Below are positions 32,892-41,594 of a DNA stretch of 64,000 nucleotides, piece after piece. Each line of letters starts with the position of its first letter. The first letter of the stretch is position 1. The notes under the pieces are model-generated. The model was not told the origin of the DNA and did not search any database. It was given only the letters and a program-made list of their open reading frames with translations. The translations under genes were made by a program, and so were the position numbers. The DNA is taken from assembly GCF_030287405.1 (NCBI RefSeq), contig NZ_JASVVV010000002.1, positions 186,001 through 250,000 on the forward strand, written 5' to 3'. This DNA is from Halalkalicoccus sp. NIPERK01. Its GTDB lineage: Archaea; Halobacteriota; Halobacteria; Halobacteriales; Halalkalicoccaceae.

Positions 32892-33638
32892 TCAGCGGTC
32901 CATCGACGCCGGAACGGTGGGGACGACGGGCATCCGGGAGGTGATCAGGTACGAGGACTTGCGGACCGCGCCCTTCGCGTACTGTTTCGTGCTCTTGTGG
33001 ACCGGGGTGCGTTTGCCCTGGATGCGGGTCGCGCCGTTCGCGAGGGCGTCGATAACGGTCTCGCGCGTGATGTCCGCCGCCGTCAGCCCCCGGTCGGTCT
33101 CGATGGTGATCTCGGTGTACGCCCGCCCGACGTTGGGCAGGTAGTGGGCGTCGCTCGCGCCGAGTTTCGGGTACTCGTGGCGTTCGGCGAACGCCTTCGC
33201 CCGCCGGTTGCGATAGCCGGTAAACAGCATCGAGTTGTACACCTCGATCGCGTCGCAGTCGTCGATGCGCCGTTTGCGGACGCCGTGGCGCGAACGCTGG
33301 AACGGGTGGGGAACCGCCGCGACGCCGCCCAGTTCGCGGACCTCCTCGACCGTCTCGCCGAAGGGGCGGCCCGCGTCGGGGAGGTCCTCGACGCCGATCG
33401 CGAGCAGGTGGCCGTGGGCGGTCGAGACCTCGACGCCCGGAATGCCGATCAGGCCGTACTGGGGCGCGAGTTCGGCCGCACGGAGCGACTGCTCGATCTC
33501 GTCGTGGTCCGTGATCACGACGCTGTCGAGCCCGATGTCGGCGGCGTGTTCGAGGATGAGTTCGACCGGCTCGTGGCCGTCGTACGAGCCGTCCGAGTGG
33601 ACGTGCGGGTCGACTGAGATCGTGATGGTCGTAGACAT
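32892..33638 (-). CDS. PHP domain metal-dependent phosphoesterase
   Basis: A 248-residue protein with the PHP metal motifs: DPHVHSDGSYDG, VITDHDE, GVEVSTAHGHLLAIG, VPHPFQRSRHGV and GASDAHYLPNVG. The domain hydrolyses phosphoesters (nucleotidase, histidinol-phosphatase or 3',5'-nucleotide phosphatase in relatives); the substrate here is unknown. A TATA-like gggtttaac near 33710 leaves a short leader. It is convergent with the carbonic anhydrase gene (10 bases). Confidence 0.9.
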   Translation of the reverse strand: MSTTITISVDPHVHSDGSYDGHEPVELILEHAADIGLDSVVITDHDEIEQSLRAAELAPQYGLIGIPGVEVSTAHGHLLAIGVEDLPDAGRPFGETVEEVRELGGVAAVPHPFQRSRHGVRKRRIDDCDAIEVYNSMLFTGYRNRRAKAFAERHEYPKLGASDAHYLPNVGRAYTEITIETDRGLTAADITRETVIDALANGATRIQGKRTPVHKSTKQYAKGAVRKSSYLITSRMPVVPTVPASMDR

Positions 33639-33804
33639 ATGAAGGTACTACTGGTGGGCGGACGACGCGCGCTGGCGGTATCGAGCGTCTATATGTCGGA
33701 AACAAAGTTAAACCCTTCCGTCGGGTGTGAATCGTGTGAACACGGCGCTCGCGCGCCGGATCGAAAACGGGGCGAAAGCCACGACACGGCCGAAATCGTC
33801 CCAC

Positions 33805-33830
33805 AACCGAAACGTTCCGACGGAACGGTT
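33805..33830 (+). promoter_or_regulatory. Inverted repeat abutting the subtilase TATA box
   Basis: Perfect CGTTCC-GAC-GGAACG (33813-33827) nested in an outer AACC...GGTT pair (33805-33808, 33827-33830). The TATA box gtttttatgg (33828-33837) begins inside it. The ATG at 33861 is about 27 bases beyond the TATA centre. A strong candidate operator for the secreted protease. Confidence 0.55.
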
Positions 33831-33860
33831 TTTATGGATACGTCGTGAGTGTGGAACGCA

Positions 33861-35384
33861 ATGCCAGACATGAGTGAAAATAACAGGGCGTCGGGGACGG
33901 GTGACGCCGCGGGCGTTCCCCGCCGGGCGTTCGTCCGCTCGGTCGGCGTGATCGGCGCTGCGGGTATCGCGGGCGCGTTCCCCGGGGCGGCGAGCGCCGC
34001 CATCGACGACGCCCTCGATACGGCGACCGACACGTTACAGGAGGTCCTCGTGGTGTTCGAGGGGAACGACGACGTCGCGCTCCTCGAGGATCTCGACCTC
34101 GCCGACGGCTTCCACGGGTTCGACGTCCTCCCGATCGCCTTCACCCGGCTGACGGGTCCCCAAATCGGGACGGTCGCGGGGTTCGAGGAGGTCCTCAAAA
34201 TCGCGCCGAACCGCGAACTCGAGTACTTCAACGATGAGGCGCGCGAGACGAGCGGGGCGAGCGAGGTGCAGGCCGGCGACGGGGTGGGGAAGTACACCGG
34301 CGAGGGCGTCCATAGCGTCGTGATCGACTCGGGGATCGACGGCCTCCATCCCGACCTCGCGGGGGGCCTCGTGGCGAACTGGCGGTGGGTCGGCGACCCG
34401 CTCACTGACGACGGCGACACCACCCTCTGGGTCGACGCCGGCGGGACCAACACCGACGACAACGGCCACGGGACCCACTGTTCGGGCACCCTCTGTGGCG
34501 ACGGGGCAGAGAGCGACGGCGAGTACCGCGGGATGGCCCCCGACGCCGACCTGACGGTCTACTCTGCCGGGCTGACCCTCCTGATCGTGAAGGTCGTCGC
34601 CGCCTACGACCACATGATCGCCCGGAAACGGGCGGGCGAGACGGACGTGCAGGTCGTCTCGAACTCCTACGGCGCGAGCGAAACGGGGGATTTCGATCCG
34701 GACGACCCGGGCAACGTCGCCACGTGGCACGCCGCACGGGAGGGGATCCTCCCCGTCTTCGCGGCCGGGAACAGCGGCCCGGAGACGAACACGCTCAACT
34801 ACCTCGCCCGCGGCCCGCACGTCCTCGGGGTCGCCGCCACCCACACCGATACATCGGTGGCCGAGTTCTCCTCGCGCGGGCGCTCGGAGGGGTTCGATGG
34901 CGAGACGAACTACGACCGCGCGACGGCCTTCGAGAACCTGCGCGCCCACCACGACGGCGAAGGGTCCGAGGGGGCGCTCGGAATCTACCGCAACGGGATC
35001 GGCGCGAAGGGCGCGGCCGTGCTGAGCACGCTCAACCCGGCCCACCCGCTGCAGGCGACGGGCGACGACGCCGAGACGTTCTACGGCCTGCTCTCGGGGA
35101 CGAGCATGGCCTGTCCCTGCGTTGCGGGCTGTGCGACGCTGCTGATCGACGCCTACCGCGAGACGCAGGGGTCGACGCCCGAGCCCATCGACGTCCTGAA
35201 CACGCTCGAGGCCGAGGCGGACCTCGACGCGATAGCGGACGTCGAGGACCCCGACGGGGCCGCGGTCTACTCCGCCGAGAACGTCGGCACGGGCTTCGTC
35301 GACGCGCTGGAGGCCGTCTCCCGGGCCGAGAGCGGCGACCTCGCGGGCTTCGACGAGGTCGAGGTCGCGCCGAGCGGAGGGTAG
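33861..35384 (+). CDS. Secreted subtilisin-like serine protease (S8), Tat substrate
   Basis: A 507-residue exported protease. The signal has a twin-arginine motif (PRRAFVRSVGVIGAAGIAGA) and a cleavage region near AASAA. A propeptide-like part follows up to about residue 135. The catalytic triad is Asp156 (VVIDSGIDGLHPDL), His203 (NGHGTHCSG) and Ser415 (LSGTSMACPCVAG); the oxyanion Asn is in AAGNSGP. The start is set by the TATA box at 33828-33837. Related haloarchaeal halolysins degrade proteins outside the cell. No C-terminal extension domain is seen. Confidence 0.93.
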   Translation: MPDMSENNRASGTGDAAGVPRRAFVRSVGVIGAAGIAGAFPGAASAAIDDALDTATDTLQEVLVVFEGNDDVALLEDLDLADGFHGFDVLPIAFTRLTGPQIGTVAGFEEVLKIAPNRELEYFNDEARETSGASEVQAGDGVGKYTGEGVHSVVIDSGIDGLHPDLAGGLVANWRWVGDPLTDDGDTTLWVDAGGTNTDDNGHGTHCSGTLCGDGAESDGEYRGMAPDADLTVYSAGLTLLIVKVVAAYDHMIARKRAGETDVQVVSNSYGASETGDFDPDDPGNVATWHAAREGILPVFAAGNSGPETNTLNYLARGPHVLGVAATHTDTSVAEFSSRGRSEGFDGETNYDRATAFENLRAHHDGEGSEGALGIYRNGIGAKGAAVLSTLNPAHPLQATGDDAETFYGLLSGTSMACPCVAGCATLLIDAYRETQGSTPEPIDVLNTLEAEADLDAIADVEDPDGAAVYSAENVGTGFVDALEAVSRAESGDLAGFDEVEVAPSGG

Positions 35385-35462
35385 CTCATGGGTCGTACCC
35401 GGGTGCCGGTGGTCGGTAATCCGCTCGGACGGACACGGGCACGGGGACTCCGACCGAGCGTA

Positions 35463-36416
35463 TCACAGGTAGTCCTGCCGGCGGAAGTACGCGACGAGCA
35501 CGAGGGAGATCCCGGCCATCCCGAGCAGGACGGCGAAGTAGCCCCCCGCCCAGCCGAGTTCGGGCATCGCATCGAAGTTCATGCCGTAGACGCCGGCGAC
35601 GAACGTCAGCGGGAGGACGATCGTCGCGACGACGGTGAGGCGTTTCATCACCTCGTTGGTCGACTGGGAGATCGTGTTGAGGTAGATGTCGCGCGCCCCG
35701 CCGACCAGGTCGCGGTAGGTCTCGGTGAGTTCGACCAGATGCACGAGACGGTCGTAGACGTCCCGGAAGTACTTCTCGGTCTCGGGGCGGACGTGGTCGG
35801 GGTCGCCGCGCGCGAGCGCGCCGACGGCCTCGCGGGTCGGCCACACGAGCTTTCGAAACCCGAGTAGCTCGCGCCGGAGGCGGTTGATTCGTTCGAGCGT
35901 GTCGATGTCGGTCGAGGTCGTGACGAGGTCCTCTACGTCCTCGATCCTCGCTTCGAGCGAGTCGAGGCTCTCCAGGTACTCGTCGGTGACGCCGTCGACG
36001 ATCCGGGAGGCGACGAAGTCGGGGCCCCGGGCGAGCAGTCGGCCGTCGCGCTCGACCGCGCTCCACGCCCGGTCGCAGGCGTCGGTCGCCGTGAACGAGA
36101 AGGTGACCAGCCAGTCGTCGCCGATGCAGATCCCCAGCGGGTCGACGAGCAGTTCCTCCTCGAAGGACGTCTCGCCGACGGCGAGTTCTGCGACCTTCAA
36201 CAGGACGAACGTGTAGTCGGGGTACTCCTCGGTCTTGGGCCGGACCACGCCCGAGAGGTCCTCGACGGCCAGCGGGTGGATCCCGAACGCCTCCGCGACC
36301 CGGTCGAGTTCCCCGTCGGCGGCGTCGGTCACGCGCACCCAGACCGATCCCTCGGCCTCGCGGGCCGCGACGACCGACCCCGGCCGGGAGCCGTCGGTGG
36401 CGATCGACTCGATCAT
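35463..36416 (-). CDS. corA: CorA family divalent-cation (Mg2+/Co2+) channel
   Basis: A 317-residue channel. The large N-terminal cytosolic domain is acidic and helical; two C-terminal membrane helices follow (LTVVATIVLPLTFVAGVYGMN; YFAVLLGMAGISLVLVAYF), with the selectivity motif GMN at residues 278-280. The start MIESIATDGSRPGS overlaps the stop of the upstream small membrane gene by four bases (ATGA), so they are coupled. Longer in-frame extensions up to 36818 belong to other genes' complement and are rejected. Confidence 0.93.
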   Translation of the reverse strand: MIESIATDGSRPGSVVAAREAEGSVWVRVTDAADGELDRVAEAFGIHPLAVEDLSGVVRPKTEEYPDYTFVLLKVAELAVGETSFEEELLVDPLGICIGDDWLVTFSFTATDACDRAWSAVERDGRLLARGPDFVASRIVDGVTDEYLESLDSLEARIEDVEDLVTTSTDIDTLERINRLRRELLGFRKLVWPTREAVGALARGDPDHVRPETEKYFRDVYDRLVHLVELTETYRDLVGGARDIYLNTISQSTNEVMKRLTVVATIVLPLTFVAGVYGMNFDAMPELGWAGGYFAVLLGMAGISLVLVAYFRRQDYL

Positions 36417-36568
36417 GGCCCGCCGAACCCGACCGCGACGATCGCGATCCCGACCATGACGGCGGTTACCGAGAGCGCCCGGCCGGGGTACGCGGCCGCG
36501 AGGCCGACGAGATAGCCGGCGAGCCCGCCCGCCGTCAGGAGGAGGCCGATACCCAGTGTCCGGTTCAT
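36413..36568 (-). CDS. Small two-helix membrane protein
   Basis: A 51-residue protein starting MNRTLGIGLLLTAGGLAGYL, with a second helix LSVTAVMVGIAIVAVGF. It overlaps the corA start by four bases. A TATA-like gcttttgg about 26 bases before the ATG at 36568 supports this start and makes it the first gene of a two-gene corA operon. Function unknown; a small subunit or modulator of the transporter is only a guess from the coupling. Confidence 0.7.
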   Translation of the reverse strand: MNRTLGIGLLLTAGGLAGYLVGLAAAYPGRALSVTAVMVGIAIVAVGFGGP

Positions 36569-36601
36569 GCGCTCCCCATCGCCGCCCGGGTCCAAAAGCG
36601 T

Positions 36602-37159
36602 TCAGAGCCCGATCGTCCCCTCGAGGAACAGGGCGACGACGACCAACCGGCCGACGCTGCCGGCGAACGCCGCGACCGAAAAGCGCAGGTAGTCGTCCTC
36701 GAGGACCGAGAAGGCGTACACCGAGGCGGTATCGGGGAAGAAGGGGATCGAGAGGACGATCGCCATCCCCAGATAGCCGTACCGTCTGGCCATCCGGATC
36801 GAGGCCTTCCGGGACCACTCGTGGATCCGGAACCGGGAGTTCTCGATCGCCTTCTGCACCGGGTCCGACTCGCGGACCGAGACGCTGATCCAGAGGACGA
36901 GCACGCTGCCGACGGCCTTGCCGAGGCCGCTGACGACCACGATGATCGCGAGGCGGCCGGTCGGGGAGAACCCGAGATCGAGCGGCGCGAACAGGACGAG
37001 TTCGCTCGGGAGCGGCACGACGGCGAAGCCGAGAACGAACGAGTAGGCGAAGACGATTCCCAGCCCGAACCAGCCGCTCGCGAGCGCGATGAGCGCCTCC
37101 GCGAACGCGACTACCCGGTCGGGAGACGTAACGAAGGCGAGAACAGGAGCCCCGTCCAT
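36602..37159 (-). CDS. DedA/SNARE-associated (VTT) family membrane protein
   Basis: A 185-residue membrane protein with four to five hydrophobic segments. FAYSFVLGFAVVPLPSELVL, the proline-containing re-entrant type segment, and YGYLGMAIVLSIPFFPDTAS resemble the YqaA/DedA group, whose members are proposed lipid scramblases or flippases. The start MDGAPVLAFVTS is supported by a TATA-like tgtttagatacc about 26 bases upstream. It is divergent from a glycosyltransferase gene. Family fair, function inferred. Confidence 0.8.
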   Translation of the reverse strand: MDGAPVLAFVTSPDRVVAFAEALIALASGWFGLGIVFAYSFVLGFAVVPLPSELVLFAPLDLGFSPTGRLAIIVVVSGLGKAVGSVLVLWISVSVRESDPVQKAIENSRFRIHEWSRKASIRMARRYGYLGMAIVLSIPFFPDTASVYAFSVLEDDYLRFSVAAFAGSVGRLVVVALFLEGTIGL

Positions 37160-37248
37160 GTGTGTCCTACTCGGTCGAAGGTATCTAAACATCTCGCCAC
37201 AAGTGATAAATCGGGTAGCCTGCGAACACACACCCGAGCCACCCCTCC

Positions 37249-37980
37249 ATGAGTAGCACGCTCGTCACCGTCGCGCTCCCGAGCCTGAACGAACAGCGTC
37301 GGATCGGGGCCTGTCTGGACTCGCTCGCCGCCTCGATCGAGGCCGCACCCGACGAGTACGCCTTCGAGGTGCTCGTCCTCGATTCGTACAGCGAGGACGA
37401 CACCGTCGAGATCGCACGGGATCACCCGATCGTCGACTGCGTCGACCTCGTCGAGCGGGGGATCCTGCGGGCCCGCCACCGCGGGTTCGAACTCGCACAC
37501 GGCGAGGTCTGCGTCGCCGTCGACGCCGACAGCCTCTACCCGCCCTCGTTCCTGCGCGAACTGCTCGCCCCCTTCGAGCCGGGCGTCTCGCTCACCTACG
37601 GCCCCGTCGAGGGCGAGAAACAGGCCAACATCGACGCCTCGATACGGCTCGCCCTGCAGTACGGCCTCCCACTGGTCGGCCTCGATTGGGTCAGCGGGTC
37701 GAACCGGGCGATCCGGACCGACGACTACTTCGAGGCGGGCGGCTATCGCCTCGCGGCCGACGGCAACGCCCTGTTTCGCGTGATGATCGAGGAACAGCTC
37801 CTCTTTCCGCGCCGCCTCCGCGGACGGGTCGTCTTCGCGCGCGAGGCCGTCTCCTCGCAGAGCGCGCGCACGCTCGAACAGCTGTTCTTCCTCGAGGAGA
37901 AGGAGGGCGGCGTCGAGTGGAACGTGATCAGCCCCTACGAGTCGTTCTGCCGGTATCGCGAGAAGCTCCGGCGGGACTAG
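37249..37980 (+). CDS. Family 2 glycosyltransferase
   Basis: A 243-residue GT-A glycosyltransferase. The opening VTVALPSLNEQRRIGACLDS is the nucleotide-sugar fold, and the metal-binding DxD is Asp92-Ala-Asp94 in VCVAVDADSLYP. GLDWVSGSNRAIRTDDYFEA is the acceptor/GGFRE-like region. There is no membrane segment, so it is likely cytosolic or peripheral. Donor and acceptor are unknown; relatives serve lipid or protein glycosylation. Its stop codon overlaps the convergent dut stop (CTAG at 37977-37980). Confidence 0.88.
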   Translation: MSSTLVTVALPSLNEQRRIGACLDSLAASIEAAPDEYAFEVLVLDSYSEDDTVEIARDHPIVDCVDLVERGILRARHRGFELAHGEVCVAVDADSLYPPSFLRELLAPFEPGVSLTYGPVEGEKQANIDASIRLALQYGLPLVGLDWVSGSNRAIRTDDYFEAGGYRLAADGNALFRVMIEEQLLFPRRLRGRVVFAREAVSSQSARTLEQLFFLEEKEGGVEWNVISPYESFCRYREKLRRD

Positions 37981-38471
37981 TCTCGCGGCGTCTCGTAGTT
38001 CTCGCCCTGATAGGTCCCCTCGTAGGTCCCCTCGTGGTCGGCCTCCGCGAACACGAGCTGGGCGATGCGCGCGCCGCGTTCGAGTTCGACGTCGTGGTGA
38101 ACTTCCAGCAGGCCCTCGCCCCGTCCCTCGTAGCCGGCGTCCCACACCGCGGTATCGAGCATGCAGCCGTTTCGCATGAGCGAAGAACGCGGGTAGACGA
38201 AGCCGACGTGGCCCTCGGGAATCCGGACCACCTCGTCGTAGCGCACGATATACCCGCCCGGTTCGAGGTAGTACGTCTCGGGGACCTTGCGGTCGAACTC
38301 CTCGCTCGCGACTCGCTGGCGCTCGCCGATCTCGGTGTCGTTTCTCGTGATCCGGCCGGGTTCGAGCGGCTCGAAGATCGCATCGAGCGTGAGGTCGACG
38401 CCGTTCGGTTGGATCTGTGCCCCGGTCGTCGGCGTGACGTGCTCGTCGACGAAGGCTCCGTCTCGGTACAT
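37977..38471 (-). CDS. dut: dUTP diphosphatase / DCD-family nucleotide hydrolase
   Basis: A 164-residue trimeric enzyme that removes dUTP. The start MYRDGAFVDEHVTPTTGAQI leads to QPNGVDLTLDAIF, IPEGHVGFVYPRSSLMRNG and DTAVWDAGYEGRGEGLLEVH, the motifs of archaeal dUTPase/dCTP deaminase. The active-site PRSSLMRNG and DAGYEG fit dUTPase in haloarchaea. A palindromic TATA, ggggataaacccc at 38491-38503, is about 26 bases upstream of the ATG, which rejects longer in-frame starts. Confidence 0.9.
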   Translation of the reverse strand: MYRDGAFVDEHVTPTTGAQIQPNGVDLTLDAIFEPLEPGRITRNDTEIGERQRVASEEFDRKVPETYYLEPGGYIVRYDEVVRIPEGHVGFVYPRSSLMRNGCMLDTAVWDAGYEGRGEGLLEVHHDVELERGARIAQLVFAEADHEGTYEGTYQGENYETPRD

Positions 38472-38490
38472 ATCCACCCTCTCGCACAGG

Positions 38491-38503
38491 GGGGATAAAC
38501 CCC
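38491..38503 (-). promoter_or_regulatory. Palindromic TATA box for dut
   Basis: ggggataaacccc, near-palindromic, is centred about 26 bases from the ATG at 38471. The acn promoter faces the opposite way about 90 bases further on. Confidence 0.5.
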
Positions 38504-38582
38504 TGACGAACCGCGCGTGTTCGTGCAATAATTGCCCGCCCGGCGGTCGATTTACAACGATTATCGGTACATAAACACGAGG

Positions 38583-38591
38583 GATTTATAC
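38583..38591 (+). promoter_or_regulatory. TATA box for aconitase gene
   Basis: gatttatac precedes the ATG at 38618 by about 31 bases from its centre. Confidence 0.5.
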
Positions 38592-38617
38592 CCGTGGACG
38601 GCCGAGATTCGCGTGAT

Positions 38618-40591
38618 ATGGGACAGACGCTAACGGAAAAGATCCTCGACGAGCACCTCCTCGACGGGGAGCTCGAACCCGGCGAGGAGATCGGGATCGA
38701 GATCGACCAGGTTCTCACGCAGGACACGACGGGGACGATGGTCTGGCTCCAGTTCGAGGCGCTCGACCTCGACGAGGTCCAGACGGAGATCGCCGCCCAG
38801 TACTGTGACCACCAGACCTACCAGTTCGACTTCAAGAACACCGACGACCACCGCTTTCTCAGGAGCGCAGCGGGCACGTTCGGCGCGCACTTCTCGCGGC
38901 CCGGCAACGGGATCTGCCACAACGTCCACAAGGAGAACTTCGCCGCGCCCGGCAAGACGCTCCTGGGCAGCGACTCGCACACACCGACGCCGGGCGGGCT
39001 CGGCCAGCTGGCGATCGGCGCGGGCGGGCTCGACATCGCCGTCGCGATGGGCGGCGGCCCCTACTACATCGAGATGCCCGAGGTCGTCAACGTCCGCCTC
39101 GAGGGCGAACTCCCCGAGTGGGCGACCGCGAAGGACGTCATCCTCGAGATGCTGCGCCGGCTCTCGGTGAAGGGCGGCGTCGGCAAGGTGCTCGAGTACA
39201 CGGGTCCGGGCGTCGAGACGCTCTCGGCCCCCGAGCGCACGACCATCACGAACATGGGGACCGAACTCGGCGCGACCACCTCGATCTTCCCGACCGACGA
39301 GCGCACCGAGGAGTTCCTAGAGAGCCTCGGCCGCGGCGACGAGTACGTCGAGATCGGGCCCGACGAGGACGCCGAGTACGACGACGAGATCGTCGTCGAC
39401 CTGAGCGACCTCGAACCGCTGATCGCCCAGCCGTCGATGCCCGACAACGTCGTTCCGGTCCGCGAGGTCGCGGGCACCGACGTCGATCAGGTCATCATCG
39501 GCTCGTGCACGAACGGCGCCTACGAGGACATCCTGCCCACCGCGAAGATGCTCGAGGGCCGCACGGTCGACATGAAGACCGACATGATCGTCGCGCCCGC
39601 GTCGAAGCAGGCCAGCGAGATGCTCGCGCGCGAGGGCTGGACCGCGGAGCTGATGGCCGCCGGCGTCAACTTCTCGGAGGCCACCTGTGGGCCGTGTATC
39701 GGCATCGGCCACGTCCCCGGCAGCGACTCGGTCTCGCTTCGGACGTTCAACCGCAACTTCGAGGGCCGTTCGGGCATCGAGGACGACTCGGTCTACCTCT
39801 GTTCGCCGGAGGTCGCCACCGCGGCGGCCATCAAGGGCGAGATCGTCGACCCGCGCGACCTGGCCGAGGAACTCGGCGACCTGGAGGACCCCGGCTTCGA
39901 GATGCCCGAGCAGTACACGGGCTCGAAGGCCGACCTCATCAGTCCCGAGGAGGCCGTCGACGACGAACTCATCAAGGGGCCGAACATCGCGGACGTCCCC
40001 CTCAAGGAGCCGCTCGACGCGCACATCCAGGGTGAAGCGCTGCTGAAGATGGAGGACAACATCACGACCGACCACATCGTGCCCGCCTCCAGCGACATCC
40101 TGATGTACCGCTCGAACATCCCGAAGATCTCGGAGTTCACCCTCTCGCGGGTGGACGACACGTTCTCCGAGCGCGCCCAGGCCGCAGACGGCGGCGTCCT
40201 CGTCGCCGGCGAGAACTACGGGCAGGGCTCTTCGAGAGAACACGCCGCGCTCTGTCCGATGTACCTCGGCATCGAGGCGGTGTTCGCCGAGAGCTTCGCG
40301 CGCATCCACAAGGCGAACCTGTTCAACTTCGGGATCGTCCCCTACACGATCGACGAGGAGACCTACGAGCGCATCGAGCAGGGCGACGACATCGAGGTCG
40401 TCGACGACGTCCAGGAGGGCATCCGGTCGGGACAGAACGAGTTCACCATCCGCGTGAACGACGACTGGGAGGCGACCGCGCGCCTCGACGCCAGCGAGCG
40501 CGAGCGCGAGATCGTCACCGCCGGCGGCAAGCTTCCCTACACGAAACAGCAGGCCGAGGGCGGCAGCGGCGCGGCCCCCGCCGACGACTGA
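38618..40591 (+). CDS. acn: Aconitate hydratase
   Basis: The 657-residue aconitase isomerises citrate and isocitrate in the TCA cycle. The 4Fe-4S ligands are Cys297 (GSCTNGAYED) and Cys357/Cys360 (CGPCIGIGH). Other motifs are LLGSDSHTPTPGGLGQLAIG and, after the linker, the swivel domain VAGENYGQGSSREHAAL. The size is that of the short mitochondrial/archaeal form. The start MGQTLTEKILDEHLL fits the TATA box; an earlier in-frame start would lie over it. Confidence 0.96.
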   Translation: MGQTLTEKILDEHLLDGELEPGEEIGIEIDQVLTQDTTGTMVWLQFEALDLDEVQTEIAAQYCDHQTYQFDFKNTDDHRFLRSAAGTFGAHFSRPGNGICHNVHKENFAAPGKTLLGSDSHTPTPGGLGQLAIGAGGLDIAVAMGGGPYYIEMPEVVNVRLEGELPEWATAKDVILEMLRRLSVKGGVGKVLEYTGPGVETLSAPERTTITNMGTELGATTSIFPTDERTEEFLESLGRGDEYVEIGPDEDAEYDDEIVVDLSDLEPLIAQPSMPDNVVPVREVAGTDVDQVIIGSCTNGAYEDILPTAKMLEGRTVDMKTDMIVAPASKQASEMLAREGWTAELMAAGVNFSEATCGPCIGIGHVPGSDSVSLRTFNRNFEGRSGIEDDSVYLCSPEVATAAAIKGEIVDPRDLAEELGDLEDPGFEMPEQYTGSKADLISPEEAVDDELIKGPNIADVPLKEPLDAHIQGEALLKMEDNITTDHIVPASSDILMYRSNIPKISEFTLSRVDDTFSERAQAADGGVLVAGENYGQGSSREHAALCPMYLGIEAVFAESFARIHKANLFNFGIVPYTIDEETYERIEQGDDIEVVDDVQEGIRSGQNEFTIRVNDDWEATARLDASEREREIVTAGGKLPYTKQQAEGGSGAAPADD

Positions 40592-40683
40592 TCGCCGCAG
40601 ACGCGACTCACAGCTCGACGCGCGAATCGGGGTCCGATTTTTCGAGGGTGTAGTGTTTTGACGACGGAGGCCGTAGACACCCT

Positions 40684-41181
40684 GTGAACACGGACGCCGT
40701 CGAACTCAGACCGGCCACGCAGGCGGACCTCCTCTCGGTCTACCGGATCGAGAAGGCGTCGTTCCCCCAGCCGTGGCCGTTCTCGGCGTTCGAGGACTTC
40801 CTCGGCGAACCCGGGTTCCTGGTCGCCGTCGACGGTTCGACCGGCCCCAAGACCCGTTACCGGGACGCGAGCGCGGACGGAGTCGTCGGCTACGTCGTCG
40901 CCGACAGCGTCCCGAACCACGGACGGGCGATCGGCCACGTCAAGGACCTCGCCGTTTCGCCCGACCGGCGGGGCGAAAGGGTCGCGACACGCCTGCTCTC
41001 GCGTGCGCTCTCGATCCTCGGGCGCGAGGGGGTCGGCTGGGTCAAACTCGAGGTCCGCGAGGACAACGACCCCGCGATCGCGCTCTACCGGGCGTTCGGG
41101 TTCGAACCCCGGCGGCGGATCCCCGGCTACTACGCCGACGGCGAGACCGCGCTCGTGATGGTGCGGGCGACCGAGGCGTAA
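40684..41181 (+). CDS. rimI: RimI-type protein N-acetyltransferase
   Basis: A 165-residue GNAT acetyltransferase, GTG start (MNTDAVELRPATQADLLSVYRIE). The acetyl-CoA loop is VSPDRRGERVATRLLSRAL (the R/Q-x-x-G-x-G/A pattern) and the C-terminal ALYRAFGFEPRRRIPGYYADG is characteristic of RimI/Ard1-type Nt-acetyltransferases. In archaea this enzyme acetylates protein N-termini. It is followed by two small conserved genes on the same strand and may lead that operon. Confidence 0.9.
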   Translation: MNTDAVELRPATQADLLSVYRIEKASFPQPWPFSAFEDFLGEPGFLVAVDGSTGPKTRYRDASADGVVGYVVADSVPNHGRAIGHVKDLAVSPDRRGERVATRLLSRALSILGREGVGWVKLEVREDNDPAIALYRAFGFEPRRRIPGYYADGETALVMVRATEA

Positions 41182-41212
41182 GGCCGTTAGGAGGCGCACC
41201 CCTAGAGGAGGT

Positions 41213-41572
41213 ATGGGCTACGCCTGTCCGGTCTGCGAGATCCCCCAGCAGGACGAGACGCACCTGGCGAACCACCTCGCCTTTGCCGCCATGCTCGGGA
41301 ACGAGGACCACGAGGGATGGCTCGACGAACACGTCCCCGGCTGGGGGGAGATGGACCCCGAGACGCTCGGTGAGCGGGCCGTGCCGTTCGCCTCCGAGGA
41401 GGAGTTCGAGACGGTCTTCGAGGACACCGCCCACGACCACGGTGGTCCCGGACGCCTCGAGGACGCGGTTCCCCCACAACGGGGCCGCCAGACGATGGGC
41501 GGCGAGGCGAGCGAGATCCTCGCCGAGGCGGAGGCGATGACCCGCGAGATGTACGAATCCGAGGAGGAATAA
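41213..41572 (+). CDS. Small zinc-knuckle haloarchaeal protein (DUF5810-like)
   Basis: A 119-residue protein with a C2H2-like N-terminus (MGYACPVCEIPQQDETHLAN, then H) and an acidic C-terminus. The GWLDEHVPGWGEMDP and GRQTMGGEASEIL stretches match the haloarchaeal DUF5810 family as I recall it. Cys5/Cys8 with His17 and His21 look like a zinc finger, suggesting nucleic-acid or protein binding. It lies between rimI and the DUF5809-like gene, 22 bases before the latter. Confidence 0.8.
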   Translation: MGYACPVCEIPQQDETHLANHLAFAAMLGNEDHEGWLDEHVPGWGEMDPETLGERAVPFASEEEFETVFEDTAHDHGGPGRLEDAVPPQRGRQTMGGEASEILAEAEAMTREMYESEEE

Positions 41573-41594
41573 GGCCCGCCGGGAAACGACGAGT

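Noticed and set aside
37977-38528. Longer N-terminus for dut
   Set aside because: The extra residues lie over the palindromic TATA box, and orthologue-like sequence begins at MYRDGAFV.
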